Positions 61,588 through 64,000 of a stretch of DNA of 64,000 nt are shown here, one piece after another. Source of the DNA: CAVUCH01 sp963697705 (GTDB taxonomy: Bacteria > Acidobacteriota > Vicinamibacteria > Vicinamibacterales > JAENWD01); assembly GCA_963697705.1 (NCBI GenBank), contig CAVOPA010000006.1, positions 310,001 to 374,000 of the forward strand, given 5' to 3'. The first letter of the stretch is position 1; every line of letters begins with the position of its first letter. The notes below the pieces were generated by a model. The model ran no database searches. It saw only the letters and a program-made list of their open reading frames with translations, and was not told the origin of the DNA. The translations under genes were made by a program, and so were the position numbers.

Positions 61588-61614
61588 TATAATCGATTAT
61601 CGTTCATCGTTCAC
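61588..61614 (+). promoter_or_regulatory. -10 box with overlapping palindrome before TonB receptor 4
   Basis: Perfect TATAAT at 61588-61593 overlaps the 12-bp palindrome ATAATCGATTAT (61589-61600), and CGTTCAT-CGTTCAC repeats follow (61601-61614). No good -35 is found (TTGCGG at 61562, spacer 20), so the promoter may need an activator; a repressor at the palindrome would also fit. Confidence 0.55.
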
Positions 61615-61632
61615 GAGGCTCAGGAGACGTTT

Positions 61633-64000
61633 ATGGAACTGTTGCTGCGCACGCCTGCCCGCCGTCGCACGTGGGTGTTGCTCCTTCTGTTCTGTTTGCT
61701 GACCCCCTTACCTGCCGCGGCGCAGGAATCCGGCGTCGTCGGCACGGCTCGGGACACCACGGGGGCCGTGGTCGCCGGCGTCGAGGTGACGCTGACGAAT
61801 ACCCAGACCGGCGAGAGCCGGCGGGCGACGACCAACGCCGACGGGCAGTACGCGATCCCGAACGTGAAGGTCGCGACCTACCAGCTCACTGCCGAAAAGG
61901 CCGGCTTCCAGAAGCAGGTCGTGGACGGCCTCAAGCTGGAGGTCGAGCTCGTGCGGACCATGGACGTCGTGCTCTCGGTGGGTGCCGTCGCGGACCAGGT
62001 GAGCGTGGTCGCCGCTACGGCGGCCCTGCAGACCGCGGAGTCGACCGTCAGCACACTGTTCGAGACCAAGATCGTCAACGAGCTGCCGCTGAACGGCCGC
62101 AACTTCCTGCAGCTCCAGCTCCTCGCGCCCGGCGTCACCATGGGCCGCCCCGGCACCTTCAGCGCCGTCCAGATCGCCGCCCAGAACACCAGCATCGGCG
62201 GCGGCAACTTCTCGGTGAACGGCATGCGGGACGTCTACAACGACTACCTGCTCGACGGCGTCTCCTTCAAAGACTGGATCCACGGCACGAACGGGATGAA
62301 CCCGTCTGTCGATGCCGTCCAGGAGTTCCGCACGCAGACCAGCAACTACTCGGCGGAGTTCGGCGCGAACTCCGGCGCCGTCGTCAACATGCTGACCAAA
62401 TCGGGCACCAATGTCGTGCACGGCAGCGCCTACGAGTACCTCCGCGACGATGCATTCGACGCGAAGAACTTCTTCACGAACGCGGTCGGTGCCGACAAGC
62501 CCCCGATGCACCGCAACCAGTTCGGCGGGGCGGCCGGCGGTCCCATTTTCAAGAACAAGACGTTCTTTTTCGGCAGCTATGAAGGCTTCCGGGAGGATCG
62601 GGCGAGCACTCTAATCAGCACGCTGCCGACGGCCAAGATGCACCACGGCGACTTCTCGGAGCTGCTCGCGCTGCCAGACCCCGTCGTGATCCACGACCCC
62701 GCGACCGGGCTGCCGTATCCCGGCAACGTCATCCCGGCCGACCAGGTGCTGGCGGTCATGCCGGGCTACCTCGATACGTACGTGCCGCTCCCCACCCGAC
62801 CTGGATTGGTGCAGAACGACGTGGTCGATGGCTCGCGGAAGAACGAGACCGACCAGTACATCGGGCGCGTCGACCACACTTTCGGCAACAACACGGCGTT
62901 CTTCACGCGCTACGCATACAACACGATCAGGAACGTTCCCATCACCCGCAACCCGGAATTCACCTCGAAGGAGAGCAACCGCGACGCGAACTTGAGCGCG
63001 CAGGTGACCAAGACGCTCGGGTCGAGCAGCGTCCTGGAAGTGCGGGGCGGCTACAACCGGTTCCGGCAGATCGTCAACCAGAACCACGCGTTCACCACGC
63101 CGAACATCGCGGCGGACATCCTCCAGATCAGCGGTGTGGCCACCGATCCTGCGGCGTCGAACGCCCCGGCCTTCATCGTGCCCGGCTACAACGCGGTCGG
63201 CGGCGCGCCATCGACGCCGAGGAGTTGGTACAGTGATCGGTACGAGGGTCAGGCCAACATCAGCCTGGTACGAGGCGGGCACCTGCTCAAGGCCGGCCTC
63301 CACATCGTCAACCACCACGAGACGTTCCCGGAGATCATCATTCCGAACGGCCTCTACGTGTTCGACGGTTCGTTCACCGGGCACTCGATGGCCGACATGC
63401 TGATCGGGGTCCCCGGGAACTTTCTGCTGTCGCCGGAGCTCTTCGACCCGCAGTTCCGCCAGACCGAGATCATGCCGTGGATCCAGGACGACTGGCGGGT
63501 CACGCCGAAGCTGACGGTGAACCTCGGCCTCCGCTACGAGCGCCGCCCCTGGCCGGTGTCGGACAACAACACGATCTCCAACATCGTGCTGCCGCCGGGC
63601 GGCGGGCAGGCGTCGGTCGTCCTCTCCGGCCCGTGCGTGCCCGATCCGCCGGTGCGACGCTGCGAAACGGCGCTGCCCACGTCGATCTCGTCGACGCGCA
63701 GCACGCTTGGTCAGGACGACAACAACAACTTCGCGCCGCGCATCGGGTTTGCCTACCGGGTGGGCGATTCGGAGAAGATGGTGGTCCGCGGGGCCTATGG
63801 CGTCTTCTTCCAGCCGGAACCGTTCAACCAGTTCGTGTTCCTCAGCATCAACCCGCCGTTTGTCAGCTTCTACAACCGGTTCAACAATCTCAGCAACTAT
63901 CAGAGCTGGGACTGGTACAACCCCACCGCGGGTCTTCCGGCCGGCGGCGTGCAGTTCACCTACATTCCCGAGGATGCGCCGACGCCGTATCTCCAGGCAT
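61633..64000 (+). CDS. TonB-dependent receptor, Oar-like (receptor 4, 3' partial)
   Basis: Open from ATG 61633 to the window end, 789 codons. Frame checked at several points, for example VVDGSRKNETDQYIGRVDHT and WIQDDWRVTPKLTVNLGLRY. Sec leader (TWVLLLLFCLLTPLPAAAQ), regulatory-like domain about 28-110 (GTARDTTGAVVAGVEVTLTN), plug about 120-260 with VNELPLNGRNFLQLQLLAPG and TSNYSAEFGANSGAVVNMLT, then the barrel. About 300 residues should lie beyond the window. AGGAGACG is the ribosome site. Its promoter has a perfect -10 under a palindrome, unlike the other three receptors. Neighbouring genes upstream are broken, so no substrate hint. Confidence 0.93.
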   Translation, partial: MELLLRTPARRRTWVLLLLFCLLTPLPAAAQESGVVGTARDTTGAVVAGVEVTLTNTQTGESRRATTNADGQYAIPNVKVATYQLTAEKAGFQKQVVDGLKLEVELVRTMDVVLSVGAVADQVSVVAATAALQTAESTVSTLFETKIVNELPLNGRNFLQLQLLAPGVTMGRPGTFSAVQIAAQNTSIGGGNFSVNGMRDVYNDYLLDGVSFKDWIHGTNGMNPSVDAVQEFRTQTSNYSAEFGANSGAVVNMLTKSGTNVVHGSAYEYLRDDAFDAKNFFTNAVGADKPPMHRNQFGGAAGGPIFKNKTFFFGSYEGFREDRASTLISTLPTAKMHHGDFSELLALPDPVVIHDPATGLPYPGNVIPADQVLAVMPGYLDTYVPLPTRPGLVQNDVVDGSRKNETDQYIGRVDHTFGNNTAFFTRYAYNTIRNVPITRNPEFTSKESNRDANLSAQVTKTLGSSSVLEVRGGYNRFRQIVNQNHAFTTPNIAADILQISGVATDPAASNAPAFIVPGYNAVGGAPSTPRSWYSDRYEGQANISLVRGGHLLKAGLHIVNHHETFPEIIIPNGLYVFDGSFTGHSMADMLIGVPGNFLLSPELFDPQFRQTEIMPWIQDDWRVTPKLTVNLGLRYERRPWPVSDNNTISNIVLPPGGGQASVVLSGPCVPDPPVRRCETALPTSISSTRSTLGQDDNNNFAPRIGFAYRVGDSEKMVVRGAYGVFFQPEPFNQFVFLSINPPFVSFYNRFNNLSNYQSWDWYNPTAGLPAGGVQFTYIPEDAPTPYLQA

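Overview
The window looks like a chromosomal segment of a high-GC acidobacterium, probably of the Vicinamibacteria type. This is inferred from family content, not from a marker gene. The supporting families are four large Oar-like TonB-dependent receptors with an N-terminal carboxypeptidase-regulatory-like domain, a PadR plus FtsX/MacB-type permease pair of the acidobacterial orphan-permease kind, a sulfatase-like/TPR protein, a LuxR-TPR regulator and many secreted one-domain enzymes. One tRNA (Asn) is present. No rRNA, CRISPR array or intact transposase was seen.

Layout. 1-8.2 kb: 3' part of a MASE1 hybrid histidine kinase, TonB receptor 1 and a YfcC-type carrier. 8.2-13.7 kb: frameshifted TPR remnant, GT87-like membrane glycosyltransferase, FtsX-type permease and its PadR regulator. 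13.9-21.9 kb: a secreted GH-A-like glycosidase coupled to a sulfatase-like/TPR protein, divergent from TonB receptor 2, which ends in a clear terminator. 21.9-26.7 kb: pyrophosphatase with a broken CHAD gene, a fasciclin lipoprotein, an SRPBCC gene overlapping a CarH/LitR-type B12 photoreceptor regulator, and a GntP permease. 27-34 kb: PLP decarboxylase, YhbY, then a tight operon of an Old Yellow Enzyme, two RoxA-like di-heme cytochromes (the second frameshifted) and a small membrane protein.

34.2-50 kb is a plasticity zone. It begins at tRNA-Asn, whose 3' end is duplicated downstream. It holds a decayed ECF sigma gene, a PadR/RDD pair with a perfect palindromic operator, a LuxR-methyltransferase-monooxygenase-hydrolase cluster, a duplicated 95-aa alpha/beta-barrel gene, a rhodanese, truncated DUF3237 and permease pieces, four zinc-ribbon microproteins around an integrase scrap, and secreted methyltransferase and DinB proteins.

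50-64 kb: a 373/375-bp direct repeat carrying the 5' end of a HupE/UreJ-type gene brackets a 6.1-kb island (glycosidase-like protein, orphan Tat leader, TonB receptor 3). The intact HupE-type gene overlaps a metallo-beta-lactamase-fold gene. Then come a fifth zinc ribbon, an ICMT-like methyltransferase, a debris field (frameshifted SnoaL, truncated dienelactone hydrolase, IS256-like scrap) and TonB receptor 4, which runs off the window.

Functionally the segment suggests a heterotroph importing oligomers through TonB receptors, with repressor/permease pairs, a light/B12 regulator and a redox operon as the most distinctive parts. Several small genes carry single-base frameshifts while the 3-kb receptor genes are intact, so these may be true decay or residual assembly indels.
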